From CALREJ01 sp964533375 (GTDB lineage: Bacteria > Patescibacteriota > Gracilibacteria > Peribacterales > Peribacteraceae): a DNA stretch of 31,913 nt. The position numbers and the translations under genes were made by a program. The notes beneath the pieces are model-generated. The model saw only the letters and a program-made list of their open reading frames with translations. It was not told the DNA's origin and did not search any database. Below, in pieces: positions 15,717 through 23,082 of this stretch (positions are counted from its first letter, which is position 1; each line of letters opens with the position of its first letter). The stretch spans positions 1 through 31,913 of the forward strand of contig CAZHLW010000004.1 in assembly GCA_964533375.1 (NCBI GenBank), given 5' to 3'.

Positions 15717-16052
15717 TCAGCGCTTCTTGAACTCTACGAATGCATCGAATGGTGCCCATGCGATTTGCGTGTCGCAAAACACCTCGTGAAAGACTGGATA
15801 CAAAAGCGGCAACCATTTTCGAGTTGGTTGCTTCACTCTTATTTCTCGTTCCATGTCATTTCTTTGGTCTCCAGCCATCTGACGTATAGCCTGTAGCAAT
15901 GTGTCGCATGTGGTTGAGCGTCCATTTTCTTGCTGGATTTGTATAAGCATGCTGTCCAATGTGCTTATTCCAGCAATCAATTCATCAGTCGTGTTTGCAT
16001 TGGCGCATTGCTGCAGCAGAAACATCATTTCTTCAGAAGAGATTTTTTTCAT
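15717..16052 (-). CDS. Small hypothetical protein
   Basis: From ATG 16052 the protein has 111 residues, mostly helical, with two Cys in the first 65 residues and an aromatic C-terminus (YPVFHEVFCDT, then FDAFVEFKK). No family is recognised. I prefer this start to a frame opening at 16130, because GGAGG (16064-16060) sits seven bases before it, the best Shine-Dalgarno in the window. A terminator follows the gene. It lies 87 bases after the radical SAM gene on the same strand and could be co-transcribed with it. The C-terminus is loosely like that of the unknown protein at 5078-5455; this is only suggestive. Confidence 0.65.
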   Translation of the reverse strand: MKKISSEEMMFLLQQCANANTTDELIAGISTLDSMLIQIQQENGRSTTCDTLLQAIRQMAGDQRNDMEREIRVKQPTRKWLPLLYPVFHEVFCDTQIAWAPFDAFVEFKKR

Positions 16053-16139
16053 TTTCTTGCCTCCAATCTTTCTAATGTAAAGCACGGCACCGCAGATTCT
16101 TCCTCGCATGAGGAATTCCCGATGCTGCAAAAGACCAAC

Positions 16140-17489
16140 CTAATTATCGTATTTCCCGATATTCATCCGCCGATGGCGTTCGTTTTCTTCGGGGGTAAAT
16201 TCGGGGGCGATGGGGTAGATGACATCTGTCATGTTGCCGGTGATGTTGGCGATCATCTGATAGTAGTGATTGACGAAAGCGCGCAAGTCCGGGTCGGGAT
16301 GACTGATAGATGAGGCGAGGGCAGTGAAATCAAGTGCCTGGAAATATTCTGGATTTTTAAAGAGTAGTCGTATGAACTCTTTCTGCGCCGCAATCCAATC
16401 AGCGCTGCCCGGAACACACTTTGCAACATGCGGGCGTGGTGTCGCCCCGTATAAATGGTGCATATCCAGCGTAAAATCCACTGCTGCCTCCAGCGATGCT
16501 TTTGTTTCCATTTGATGTCCAAAGACCATCAATGCTTCCGGAGTGAGGTCGTATACTTCTCTGGCGATACGAATGGCGTCGAAACATTTTTCGGTTGTAT
16601 TCGCTTTGTGCGTACTTTTCCAAACCTCCGGAGTGGCGCCATCAATGCCAAATCCGACGGTGTGTAGCCCTGCATCCTTTATCTGTGTTATCACCTGCGG
16701 GTAGTATTGGTGGGTTTTAAGAAAGTAACTCACCGTCGAAAGCCCGCGCATCTTTATCTGAAAAGTCGGGCAATTCGTACGCATAGACTGCACCACACTT
16801 TGAACAATTGCTGCAAAGTCACGAAGTCTCCCCGGAGTCTGGAAGACGTCCAGATTTGTTAAATAGAAGGATAACTGATCGATGCCGAGTCCGATTGCCC
16901 GTTCCGCGAGGTACCGCAAATCTCTCTCCACGATATCCAGCTCTCTATATGCTTCCGGCGCATTCGTTCCGAGCGCTGCGCAAAAATTACATTTCTGATT
17001 GCATCCCTGCCCCAAATGAAACGACATTTCCCGTTCCAGATATTTTCGCATGTCTTCGTCCGGGATATCGTTATAGATAGAAATAAGAGAGGTCTGCCTT
17101 GCATCCGGCAGAGAGTGGACACCAAGTGCATTGGCGATTGCTTTTGGCTTATTTCCATTGATTACATTCTTTCCAAAGAGTCCTTGAAATTGTTGTCTTG
17201 TAAATCCTGCAATTACCGCACCTCCCAGAATAAGACGGGATGCAGGATCAAATGTTTTTTGGAGTTCAAGAATAGATGGAATATAGGGAGCCCCTACCAC
17301 ATTCACTCCCACAATATCTGTTGCAGGTTCAAATGGCCGCAAGTTTGCATCTGCCACTTGAACAACATCTACGCCAGCCTCTTTCAAACGTGCGCCTGCA
17401 CTCCAGAGTGCAGTGGGACTATAGATATGTCCTTCACCTTCTTCAGGAGCATAGGTGTGCCGGGGTTGGAGGAGTGAAATTTTTGCCAT
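16140..17489 (-). CDS. Radical SAM protein with degenerate B12-binding-like N-terminal domain
   Basis: The 449-residue protein has CNQKCNFC (Cys163, Cys167, Cys170), the CxxxCxxC site for the 4Fe-4S cluster that cleaves S-adenosylmethionine. The N-terminal 125 residues have the alternating fold of B12-binding radical SAM proteins (VGVNVVGAPYIPSILELQ, LILGGAVIAG) but lack an obvious DxHxxG cobalamin motif. The barrel continues to about residue 390 (GFGIDGATPEVW, ALMVFGHQMET). Substrate and reaction cannot be told. Minus-strand TTTACA (17524-17519) and TAAATC (17501-17496), 17 bases apart, are the likely promoter. The gene is divergent from a TrmB-type regulator, which may control it. Confidence 0.88.
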   Translation of the reverse strand: MAKISLLQPRHTYAPEEGEGHIYSPTALWSAGARLKEAGVDVVQVADANLRPFEPATDIVGVNVVGAPYIPSILELQKTFDPASRLILGGAVIAGFTRQQFQGLFGKNVINGNKPKAIANALGVHSLPDARQTSLISIYNDIPDEDMRKYLEREMSFHLGQGCNQKCNFCAALGTNAPEAYRELDIVERDLRYLAERAIGLGIDQLSFYLTNLDVFQTPGRLRDFAAIVQSVVQSMRTNCPTFQIKMRGLSTVSYFLKTHQYYPQVITQIKDAGLHTVGFGIDGATPEVWKSTHKANTTEKCFDAIRIAREVYDLTPEALMVFGHQMETKASLEAAVDFTLDMHHLYGATPRPHVAKCVPGSADWIAAQKEFIRLLFKNPEYFQALDFTALASSISHPDPDLRAFVNHYYQMIANITGNMTDVIYPIAPEFTPEENERHRRMNIGKYDN

Positions 17490-17613
17490 CGTTGAGATTT
17501 ATGTTATTTGACTATTTATGTAAAATGGCGAATAACACTACTTTTTAGATTTGCCAATGCCAGCAATGAAACAGTGCAAAACCCCCTGACGACCCGATCT
17601 CGCCAGATCAAAA

Positions 17614-17655
17614 TTGACGAACAGACTTCGTCAATCTATACTATTGAGATATACT
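17614..17655 (+). promoter_or_regulatory. trmB-like gene promoter with palindromic operator
   Basis: TTGACG (17614-17619) and TATACT (17637-17642) are exactly 17 bases apart. TTGACGAA (17614-17621) and TTCGTCAA (17627-17634) form a perfect 8-bp inverted repeat with a 5-base gap covering the -35 and spacer. A second TATACT (17650-17655) lies six bases before ATG 17662 and could give a leaderless transcript. The palindrome is a strong candidate binding site for the regulator encoded just downstream. Confidence 0.7.
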
Positions 17656-17661
17656 CTTTGC

Positions 17662-18462
17662 ATGATGATTTCCAGCCTCCTCAAAACATTGGGTTTAACC
17701 GACAAAGAGGTAAAAGTCTTTGCCAAAATGGTCGAAGTGGGTGCACAGCCTGCATCCCAGATTGCGCATTTATGCGGCATGCCCCGTAATACCGTGCGTA
17801 GCATTCTGGATGTTCTTGTGAAGCGCGGCGTCGTCGTGAAATCACGCCGGGCAAATACCCAATATTACGCACCGGAAAATAAGGACAACCTCATCCGGCT
17901 TCTGAAATTCCGGAAAGTGAGTATGCAGGAATCCATCGATCAGCAGATTGCGATGCTCGAAACCTATGGAGATGAACTTTCTGCAGGACAGTGGGCGAAG
18001 TCCCGTCCAAAGATTACCTTTTACGAAGGAGTGAGCGGGCTTGAAAAAGTGTACGAAGATACGCTGACCGCGAAAGATGGTATTCATTCCTGGGCTTCAA
18101 CCGATGACATGCTGGAAACCATGCCTGAATACTTTAAGACGTATTTCATCCGCCGGGCAGAGAAGAATATTCACATGCGCTGCATTCTTCCGGATACACC
18201 GGTTGCTCTGGATATCCATAGCCGCGACAAAAAAGAACTGCGTGAAAGCGCTCTGGTCCCTGCGGCAAAATTCAACTGGAGGCCGGAAATTCAGATTTAT
18301 AACGGAAAAGTGAACATTACATCCTGGAAGGAAAAGCTTGGTATCATTATCGAAAGTGAAGAAATTGCCGAGGCACTCAAGACGATTTTTGATCTGAGTT
18401 ACGAAGCGGCGGAGCGGTATGGGAAGACGTCGAAGGCGGTAAAGGGAGAGAATGTCTCTTAA
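17662..18462 (+). CDS. TrmB-family transcriptional regulator
   Basis: The 266-residue protein starts with a winged helix (residues 1-80; LKTLGLTDKEVKVFAKM, then MPRNTVRSILDVLVKRGVV). A helical linker and a TrmB-type effector domain (about 115-255; ITFYEGVSGLEKVYEDTL, IIIESEEIAEALKTIFDL) follow. TrmB relatives sense sugars in archaea, but many bacterial homologues have unknown ligands. I reject an upstream TTG start at 17614 because it lies in the -35 box. The gene is divergent from the radical SAM gene, and the shared gap holds a palindrome, suggesting autoregulation and control of the neighbour. Confidence 0.88.
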   Translation: MMISSLLKTLGLTDKEVKVFAKMVEVGAQPASQIAHLCGMPRNTVRSILDVLVKRGVVVKSRRANTQYYAPENKDNLIRLLKFRKVSMQESIDQQIAMLETYGDELSAGQWAKSRPKITFYEGVSGLEKVYEDTLTAKDGIHSWASTDDMLETMPEYFKTYFIRRAEKNIHMRCILPDTPVALDIHSRDKKELRESALVPAAKFNWRPEIQIYNGKVNITSWKEKLGIIIESEEIAEALKTIFDLSYEAAERYGKTSKAVKGENVS

Positions 18463-18500
18463 TAGACATAAACTTATAAAAGTGATATTTTATTAGTAAT

Positions 18501-18635
18501 GTTCCTTGGGAACACCGGTAGGTTTTAATGATGAGACAAGCACGGTGCGCACAGAAGTTGTGGGCAGTGCGCTTGTCTCATTCTGAGCTGGCCCGAGTCG
18601 GCGGAATCCGGTTGTCTGATGCAAAGGAAATTACC
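18501..18635 (+). ncRNA. Structured mRNA leader candidate upstream of the 18636 gene
   Basis: Two hairpins are visible: GTTCC-TTG-GGAAC (18501-18513), and a perfect 10-bp pair TGAGACAAGC (18532-18541) with GCTTGTCTCA (18571-18580) around 29 bases. The larger loop has further pairing options (GTGCGCAC with GTGGGC/GTGC). The hairpin covers two in-frame ATG codons (18528, 18531) and lies before the Shine-Dalgarno-led ATG at 18636. It may be a regulatory leader, but no known class is recognised and no promoter was settled. Confidence 0.4.
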
Positions 18636-19370
18636 ATGCCCGAGAGTCTCTGGAAAATTGAGTTCGACAAGTTGCGTGAGCTCTGGAATAAGCTCGCTGA
18701 CAACTTTACCCTAGAACAGGTATTGAGTTTGATGAATGCCGGCCGGTTCGAGATGCGTCAGTTACGTCAATTTCTGCAAAAGGCACTCATTGATGTAAGG
18801 GGAGCGGAAAAGAATTATGAATCCGTTGTGCAATCGGATGGAGTGCTGCTGGATGCGATGGATGTCTGCCAATCCTTGGGGCTGCAGGCGGAATATGTGA
18901 CACCACCGCCGGCTATTCCAGGACGATATGTCATCTACGTTCCCTGTGCGATTGTGGATATGGAATTCCTCCGCAAGAGGAATTTGCTATCGCATATGAC
19001 CGATGCGCTTCATGATTTGTCCTGGACCACCTATACAGCAAAGTCGGGATATTGGGAGGTTATTCCTCTTGTTCCGGATTCGGGGAATCTGAACGAAGAA
19101 CAAATGCATGCATTTGCGTCGAATCATTATCCCGGCTACGTCCGAACGCCCGGCTTGGTACTGACGGTATTGAATTTGACCCATCGGTTCAAGTATCACT
19201 TCAATTGTTTGCCATCAGGAAAACAAGTGCGATGTCCAGAGGCCTCTCGCGGGGCTACGGGATTTTTGTGCGTTGACGATTATGCCGGTGCCGTCGGCAC
19301 GTGTTTCGGGTTCAGAGGATTCGATGACACCTACGTCTCAGTTGCCCGTCTCATTAAACCCTACCAATAA
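18636..19370 (+). CDS. Hypothetical protein (ORFan)
   Basis: From ATG 18636 the protein has 244 residues. It begins with a helical region (residues 1-55, KIEFDKLRELWNKLADNF and LRQFLQKALIDV). A mixed domain follows with hydrophobic strands (YVIYVPCAIV, LVLTVLNLTHRF) and a Cys-bearing C-terminal part. I recognise no family and see no signal peptide. I choose this start because AAAGGAA (18623-18629) sits six bases before ATG, and because the frame's earlier ATGs lie in a strong hairpin. If translation began at 18528 there would be 36 more residues, basic and unlike the rest. A strong terminator follows. Confidence 0.6.
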   Translation: MPESLWKIEFDKLRELWNKLADNFTLEQVLSLMNAGRFEMRQLRQFLQKALIDVRGAEKNYESVVQSDGVLLDAMDVCQSLGLQAEYVTPPPAIPGRYVIYVPCAIVDMEFLRKRNLLSHMTDALHDLSWTTYTAKSGYWEVIPLVPDSGNLNEEQMHAFASNHYPGYVRTPGLVLTVLNLTHRFKYHFNCLPSGKQVRCPEASRGATGFLCVDDYAGAVGTCFGFRGFDDTYVSVARLIKPYQ

Positions 19371-19400
19371 CCCTGCTGTGTCTCCGACATAGCATCACAA

Positions 19401-19438
19401 AAAACCACCATCCGATAGAAAAGTCGGATGGTGGTTTT
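19401..19438. terminator. Bidirectional intrinsic terminator
   Basis: A 15-bp perfect stem (19401-19415 with 19424-19438) encloses an eight-base loop. It has A4 on the left and T4 on the right, so it can stop both the 18636 gene and the convergent ndk gene. Confidence 0.92.
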
Positions 19439-19448
19439 CGTAGATGCA

Positions 19449-19868
19449 TTAATACTCAAAAACTTCGTCCTCACTGAAGAACCGGCGGATTTCCGCGTTT
19501 GCAGCATCGAGTCCGTCGGATGCGTGTGCGACGTTCACCATCATATCCACACCGAATTCATTGCGGATGGTGCCGGGTGCGGCCTTGGTGGAGTCTGTCA
19601 CGCCGAGCATTTCGCGGATCTGGCCGATGACATCGTCGCCTTCCAGTATGAGAGCGATCACGGGCTTACTGCTCATGAAGCTTTCGACTTCCGGATAGAA
19701 CGGCTTGTCTGCAATGTGTGCGTAGTGGTCGCGGAGAACGTCCGGGCTGAGGCGGATCATCTTGCAGCCGCGGATGGTGAGACCTGCGTCTTCAAAGCGG
19801 GAGATGACCTTGCCGCAGATTTTCTTTTCGACGGCGTCCGGTTTCAGGAGGATGAGGGTGCGTTCCAT
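19449..19868 (-). CDS. ndk: Nucleoside diphosphate kinase
   Basis: The 139-residue protein matches Ndk throughout: ERTLILLKPDAVEKK at the start, GxxDVIGQIREMLGVTDSTKAAPGTIR in the middle, and NVAHASDG with the phosphorylated His at residue 115. It moves gamma phosphates between NTPs and NDPs, balancing the nucleotide pools. Length is normal. The promoter at 19947-19919 gives a leader of about 43 bases that is largely an AGGTCAAGG-type repeat; no Shine-Dalgarno is seen. It shares a bidirectional terminator with the convergent gene. Confidence 0.96.
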   Translation of the reverse strand: MERTLILLKPDAVEKKICGKVISRFEDAGLTIRGCKMIRLSPDVLRDHYAHIADKPFYPEVESFMSSKPVIALILEGDDVIGQIREMLGVTDSTKAAPGTIRNEFGVDMMVNVAHASDGLDAANAEIRRFFSEDEVFEY

Positions 19869-19874
19869 ATTCTT

Positions 19875-19904
19875 AGGTCAAGGAAAAGGTTAAGGGTAAG
19901 GATA
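19875..19904. repeat. AGGTCAAGG-family repeat in the ndk leader
   Basis: The plus strand reads AGGTCAAGGAAAAGGTTAAG and on to a GGGTAAGGATA end. It matches the arms at 868-895 and the coding stretch at 29335-29364. It sits between the ndk promoter and start codon, so it forms most of the ndk 5' leader. Confidence 0.7.
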
Positions 19905-19918
19905 CGAATGTTGCGGGG

Positions 19919-19947
19919 ATTCTAGCAATATGTCCTCATGAAGCCAA
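19919..19947 (-). promoter_or_regulatory. ndk promoter
   Basis: On the minus strand TTGGCT (19947-19942) and TAGAAT (19924-19919) are 17 bases apart. Transcription would start near 19912. Confidence 0.6.
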
Positions 19948-19976
19948 CTCCTGTGCTGTTTTTCTGTGTTTCTCCA

Positions 19977-20011
19977 AAGAACAGGCGAGGCATACCTCCT
20001 CGCCTGTTCTT
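19977..20011 (-). terminator. Terminator after the secreted-protein gene
   Basis: A 14-bp perfect inverted repeat (19977-19990 with 19998-20011) around a seven-base loop lies just past the gene at 20026. On the minus strand the stem ends in TTCTTTGG, a short T-rich tail. It separates this gene from the ndk promoter. Confidence 0.8.
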
Positions 20012-20025
20012 GAGACTCCGGGAAC

Positions 20026-20715
20026 TTACCGGCCGTTATTCAGCACATTGTCCAGGTCTGCCCACTCCTGCAGGCGGTCTTCGGTCAGGGCATCGCGCAT
20101 GCAGCGTGCCTGTGTGCGGCCTTCAAACTTCTGGCAGATTTTCCAGGCCTCGCGGGCTGCAACGGCTGCAGACATACCGGTTGTGTCCGGGCTGCTCACA
20201 TTGCCATTCCAGATATTTTGCACCTGTACTTCCGAGAGTCCTGCGCCCTGCATCATCTCCTGCATGGAAGTATCCATGCTGTCCACCCAGTTGCGGTACG
20301 AGCGGTACGATATTTGCCATTCATTTATAAGCTGCTGCTCGCAGGCAACACGCTCGGTACCACTTGCAAGGTTGCAGTGGAGACTGGGCATATTCTGCAT
20401 CCATGGATTGGTATTTGCAGACATCCAGGATGGAGCAGTTGTCTGGAAGAGCTGGGCATTCATCAGACACTGCGTGAGAGCATTGCCGGTCACATTGTTG
20501 TTCGTACAGCTCACGACCCGCTGCGCCAGTGCACTCCAGTTACTGTTTTCCGAAGAAGTCCAGGAACTGTTCTGGGACGATGCCGACCACTGCGATGTGC
20601 CGGAGGTGGTCACACTCAGACCTGATTGGTCGTCTATAAAGGTCAGTGCCATTGCTGCCGGAATGCTGCCTACAAGGAGCAGTGCGGCCGTTGCGATAGA
20701 AAAAGGTGTTTTCAT
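20026..20715 (-). CDS. Secreted protein, unknown function
   Basis: The 229-residue protein has a clear signal peptide (residues 1-23, AAMA cleavage). A Ser/Trp-rich N-terminal stretch (about 36-62, repeated QWSAS/NSSW/NSNW motifs) and a helical C-terminal region follow. Six Cys remain in the mature part (SCTNNN, QCLMN, LHCN, ACEQQ, ICQKF, RCMRD), evenly spaced as if forming three disulfides. No family is recognised. The upstream gap to the divergent gene at 20854 is 138 bases and holds a GCGATC/GATCGC palindrome; I could not settle a promoter for this gene. Confidence 0.75.
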   Translation of the reverse strand: MKTPFSIATAALLLVGSIPAAMALTFIDDQSGLSVTTSGTSQWSASSQNSSWTSSENSNWSALAQRVVSCTNNNVTGNALTQCLMNAQLFQTTAPSWMSANTNPWMQNMPSLHCNLASGTERVACEQQLINEWQISYRSYRNWVDSMDTSMQEMMQGAGLSEVQVQNIWNGNVSSPDTTGMSAAVAAREAWKICQKFEGRTQARCMRDALTEDRLQEWADLDNVLNNGR

Positions 20716-20841
20716 AGAGAAGGGGAGACAGAAATAAAACAGCGATCCTGCGATAGATCGCCTATGCTAGGACGTAGCAGAGTGCGCCTCCTTACAACTT
20801 TTGCCGCCTTTTTCGGCTGGCTCCGCGCTCCGGAAAGCGGA

Positions 20842-20847
20842 TAGAAT
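20842..20847 (+). promoter_or_regulatory. -10 box of the TMTC-like gene
   Basis: TAGAAT lies six bases before the GTG start at 20854, the spacing seen at other predicted leaderless genes. No good -35 was found. Confidence 0.4.
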
Positions 20848-20853
20848 GATCCG

Positions 20854-22752
20854 GTGCAGTCGCTTTCTTCGTTGCCCCGGCTCCGGACGATCCTTGGCAT
20901 TGCTGCCGGGTTTTTTGTGATCGGATTTCTGGTGTACGGCTGGTCGCTCGATAACCCGTTTGTGCGGTGGGATGACGGCATGCTGATTTACGAAAATCCC
21001 GCCATCCGCCAGATCACTCCGGCATCCATCAAGTGGATTTTCACACACTTCGATCCGGAGCTGTATATCCCGCTCACTTTCCTGTCGTACCAGATCGACT
21101 ACCTTATTGCGGGAGTCGAGCCATTCCAATATCACCTGGATAACCTGGTGCTGCATATTCTGAATGCACTCCTTGTTTCATTCATCATCTTCGCATTCAT
21201 ACGGCGCCAGTGGCTTGCGCTCTTTTGCGGGCTGCTGTTTCTGGTGCACCCGCTCAATACCGAAGGAGTCGAGTGGGCGAGCGGGCGCAAAGACGTGCTC
21301 TCCACGTTTTTCCTGCTGGCATCGATTGCATCGTATTTTCTGTATCGGGACCGCTCCAGCCGGAAGTGGTACATCATCAGCATCGTGCTCTTTCTGTGCG
21401 GGCTGCTTTCGAAAGTGATGATCATCACACTGCCTGTGGTGCTTGTCTTTTTTGATTATGCAGACAGGAGAAAGTTCGACCGGCATTTCATCATTGATAA
21501 GATCCCGTATCTTTTGCTGTCCATGATTTTCGGGCTCGTCGGTATTCTGGGGAAAGAAACGGTGCTCGCATCCACCACGTACTTTGAGAAAATACTGATG
21601 GCGTTCAAGAGCGTCACGTTTTACTTCCAGCAGTTCCTCTGGCCCTTCCGGTTTTCGCTGCTGTACCCATACCTCGGTACCATCAATATCGCATCGCCGG
21701 ACTTTTATGTGCCGATGATTTTTGTGCTTCTGCTGCTTTTGTGCGCAGTACTCCTCCGGAACCGTCAGCGGCTTATTACAGTCGGATTGCTGTTCTATTT
21801 TGTCACCGTTGCCCCGACACTGCTCAACTTCGCGAAGGGGGAGATGGATCTGTACTTTGCATCGGACCGCTATGCGTATGTGCCGCAGATCGGCTTCATC
21901 ATTATCCTCGCCTGCCTGATTGCTTTGCTGTCTGACGGGCTTGCAAAGACATTCGACCGGCGGTCTCTGGCTGTGACCGGAGGGGTGGTCGGCGTCCTTT
22001 TGCTTTTTGTTCTGTCCGGGCTTGCCTATCGCCAGTCGCTTGTGTGGTCGAGCACGCAGGCGCTGTTTGAGAATGTCATCGAGAAGTATCCTGATGCGTC
22101 GTATGTGGCGTACAACAACCTGTGTAATGCCGAGCGGATGGATAACAACCTGGAGCAGGCGGCACTGGATTGCCAGAAATCCCTGGAACTCCGGCCGCAC
22201 GCGCAGACCTACAGCAACTTAGGCGCGGTCTACCGGAAGCAGAAGAACTACACCGCCGCACTCGAGACCTACGAACTTGCCATGACCAAATTCCCGCAGA
22301 GCCGCTATCCGCACTTTGGCATCGGCATTGTGTATGCGGAAATGGGGCAGTTCGACAAAGCGGAGCTGGAGTACCTGAAAGCAATTGCCCTCTGGCCCAA
22401 CTATTCTGATGCGCATCTGAATCTCGGAGCACTCTATGCCATGCAGGGCGAGTACCAGGAGGCGGTTGCAGAGTATGAAAAAGTACTGGAACGCAATGCG
22501 TATCATCCGACAACGCTCTTCAATATGGGGGTCGCGCAAACAGAGCTCGGCAAGATAGACGAGGCGATGCAAAGCTACCAGCGTGCCGTCACCACAGACC
22601 CGAAGTTAATTGCCGCGCGCATCAACTTTGGAATATTGCTGCATAACGCCGGCCGCAGCGATGAAGCTATTGCCCAATTCCGGGCCGTCCTTGCGATCGA
22701 CCCGGATAACGCGACAGCGCTGTCGGCATTGCGACAGTTGGGGGAAGAATGA
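20854..22752 (+). CDS. TMTC-like GT-C glycosyltransferase with TPR domain
   Basis: The 632-residue protein has about ten membrane helices (residues 12-395) followed by about six TPR units (about 405-630). Motifs fit TMTC/GT-C enzymes: RWDD (Asp40, Asp41) in the first outside loop, HPLNTEGVEWASGRKD (132-147) and SDRYAYVPQIGF. In animals TMTC proteins transfer mannose from a lipid carrier to Ser/Thr of surface proteins. Bacterial homologues are mostly uncharacterised, so protein glycosylation here is inference. The start is GTG, supported by TAGAAT six bases upstream. A GGCCC hairpin repeat begins just after the TGA stop. Confidence 0.85.
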   Translation: MQSLSSLPRLRTILGIAAGFFVIGFLVYGWSLDNPFVRWDDGMLIYENPAIRQITPASIKWIFTHFDPELYIPLTFLSYQIDYLIAGVEPFQYHLDNLVLHILNALLVSFIIFAFIRRQWLALFCGLLFLVHPLNTEGVEWASGRKDVLSTFFLLASIASYFLYRDRSSRKWYIISIVLFLCGLLSKVMIITLPVVLVFFDYADRRKFDRHFIIDKIPYLLLSMIFGLVGILGKETVLASTTYFEKILMAFKSVTFYFQQFLWPFRFSLLYPYLGTINIASPDFYVPMIFVLLLLLCAVLLRNRQRLITVGLLFYFVTVAPTLLNFAKGEMDLYFASDRYAYVPQIGFIIILACLIALLSDGLAKTFDRRSLAVTGGVVGVLLLFVLSGLAYRQSLVWSSTQALFENVIEKYPDASYVAYNNLCNAERMDNNLEQAALDCQKSLELRPHAQTYSNLGAVYRKQKNYTAALETYELAMTKFPQSRYPHFGIGIVYAEMGQFDKAELEYLKAIALWPNYSDAHLNLGALYAMQGEYQEAVAEYEKVLERNAYHPTTLFNMGVAQTELGKIDEAMQSYQRAVTTDPKLIAARINFGILLHNAGRSDEAIAQFRAVLAIDPDNATALSALRQLGEE

Positions 22753-22760
22753 TTGCCTCA

Positions 22761-22811
22761 CCGGCCCTACGGGCCACCCTCTCCTTACCACCCACATGCC
22801 CCAGGAGAGGG
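22761..22811. repeat. GGCCC-hairpin repeat, copy 2
   Basis: GGCCC-TAC-GGGCC (22763-22775) is followed by CCCTCTCC (22777-22784) pairing with GGAGAGGG (22804-22811). The layout matches copy 1 at 11505-11547, and like it this copy follows within ten bases of a plus-strand stop codon and faces a minus-strand gene end. It may double as a weak terminator. Confidence 0.65.
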
Positions 22812-22829
22812 AATAAGGAAATTATTATT

Positions 22830-22994
22830 TCAGGCGCGGTCTGATTCCGGATGTGCGGGATTGCCTTCATGCGGTCCGGGCATATGCGGCGGTTCTGTCG
22901 GCTGCGGCTGCACGTCGCCTTCGGTCTGCGTTTCTGGCATGGGGACCTCGTTGGTGTGGGCGCCGGTATCGGCGTTGTTCAGTTCATCAAACAT
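22830..22994 (-). CDS. Small Pro/Glu-rich hypothetical protein
   Basis: From ATG 22994 the frame has 54 residues, acidic and Pro-rich (EVPMPETQTEGDVQPQP), probably disordered, with no membrane segment. A TTG at 23033 would add 13 residues. No family is recognised and no Shine-Dalgarno or clear promoter is seen. It is accepted because composition is biased but non-repetitive and it fills an otherwise empty gap; it could still be spurious. Confidence 0.4.
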   Translation of the reverse strand: MFDELNNADTGAHTNEVPMPETQTEGDVQPQPTEPPHMPGPHEGNPAHPESDRA

Positions 22995-23082
22995 ATAAAA
23001 AGAGGGAGGAGATACATCACTATGACGTATCAAGGATGCTGCTCTGACAGAGAGAGCCGTGCCACCGGCGCGGCTCTACGGG

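Noticed and set aside
17614..17661. Earlier TTG start for the TrmB-type regulator
   Set aside because: The TTG is part of the -35/operator palindrome; a -10 box and ATG at 17662 fit better.
21178..22200. Minus-strand open frame (340 codons) opposite the TMTC-like gene
   Set aside because: Composition is extreme in Gln/His/Arg, typical of an antisense shadow of a membrane/TPR gene.
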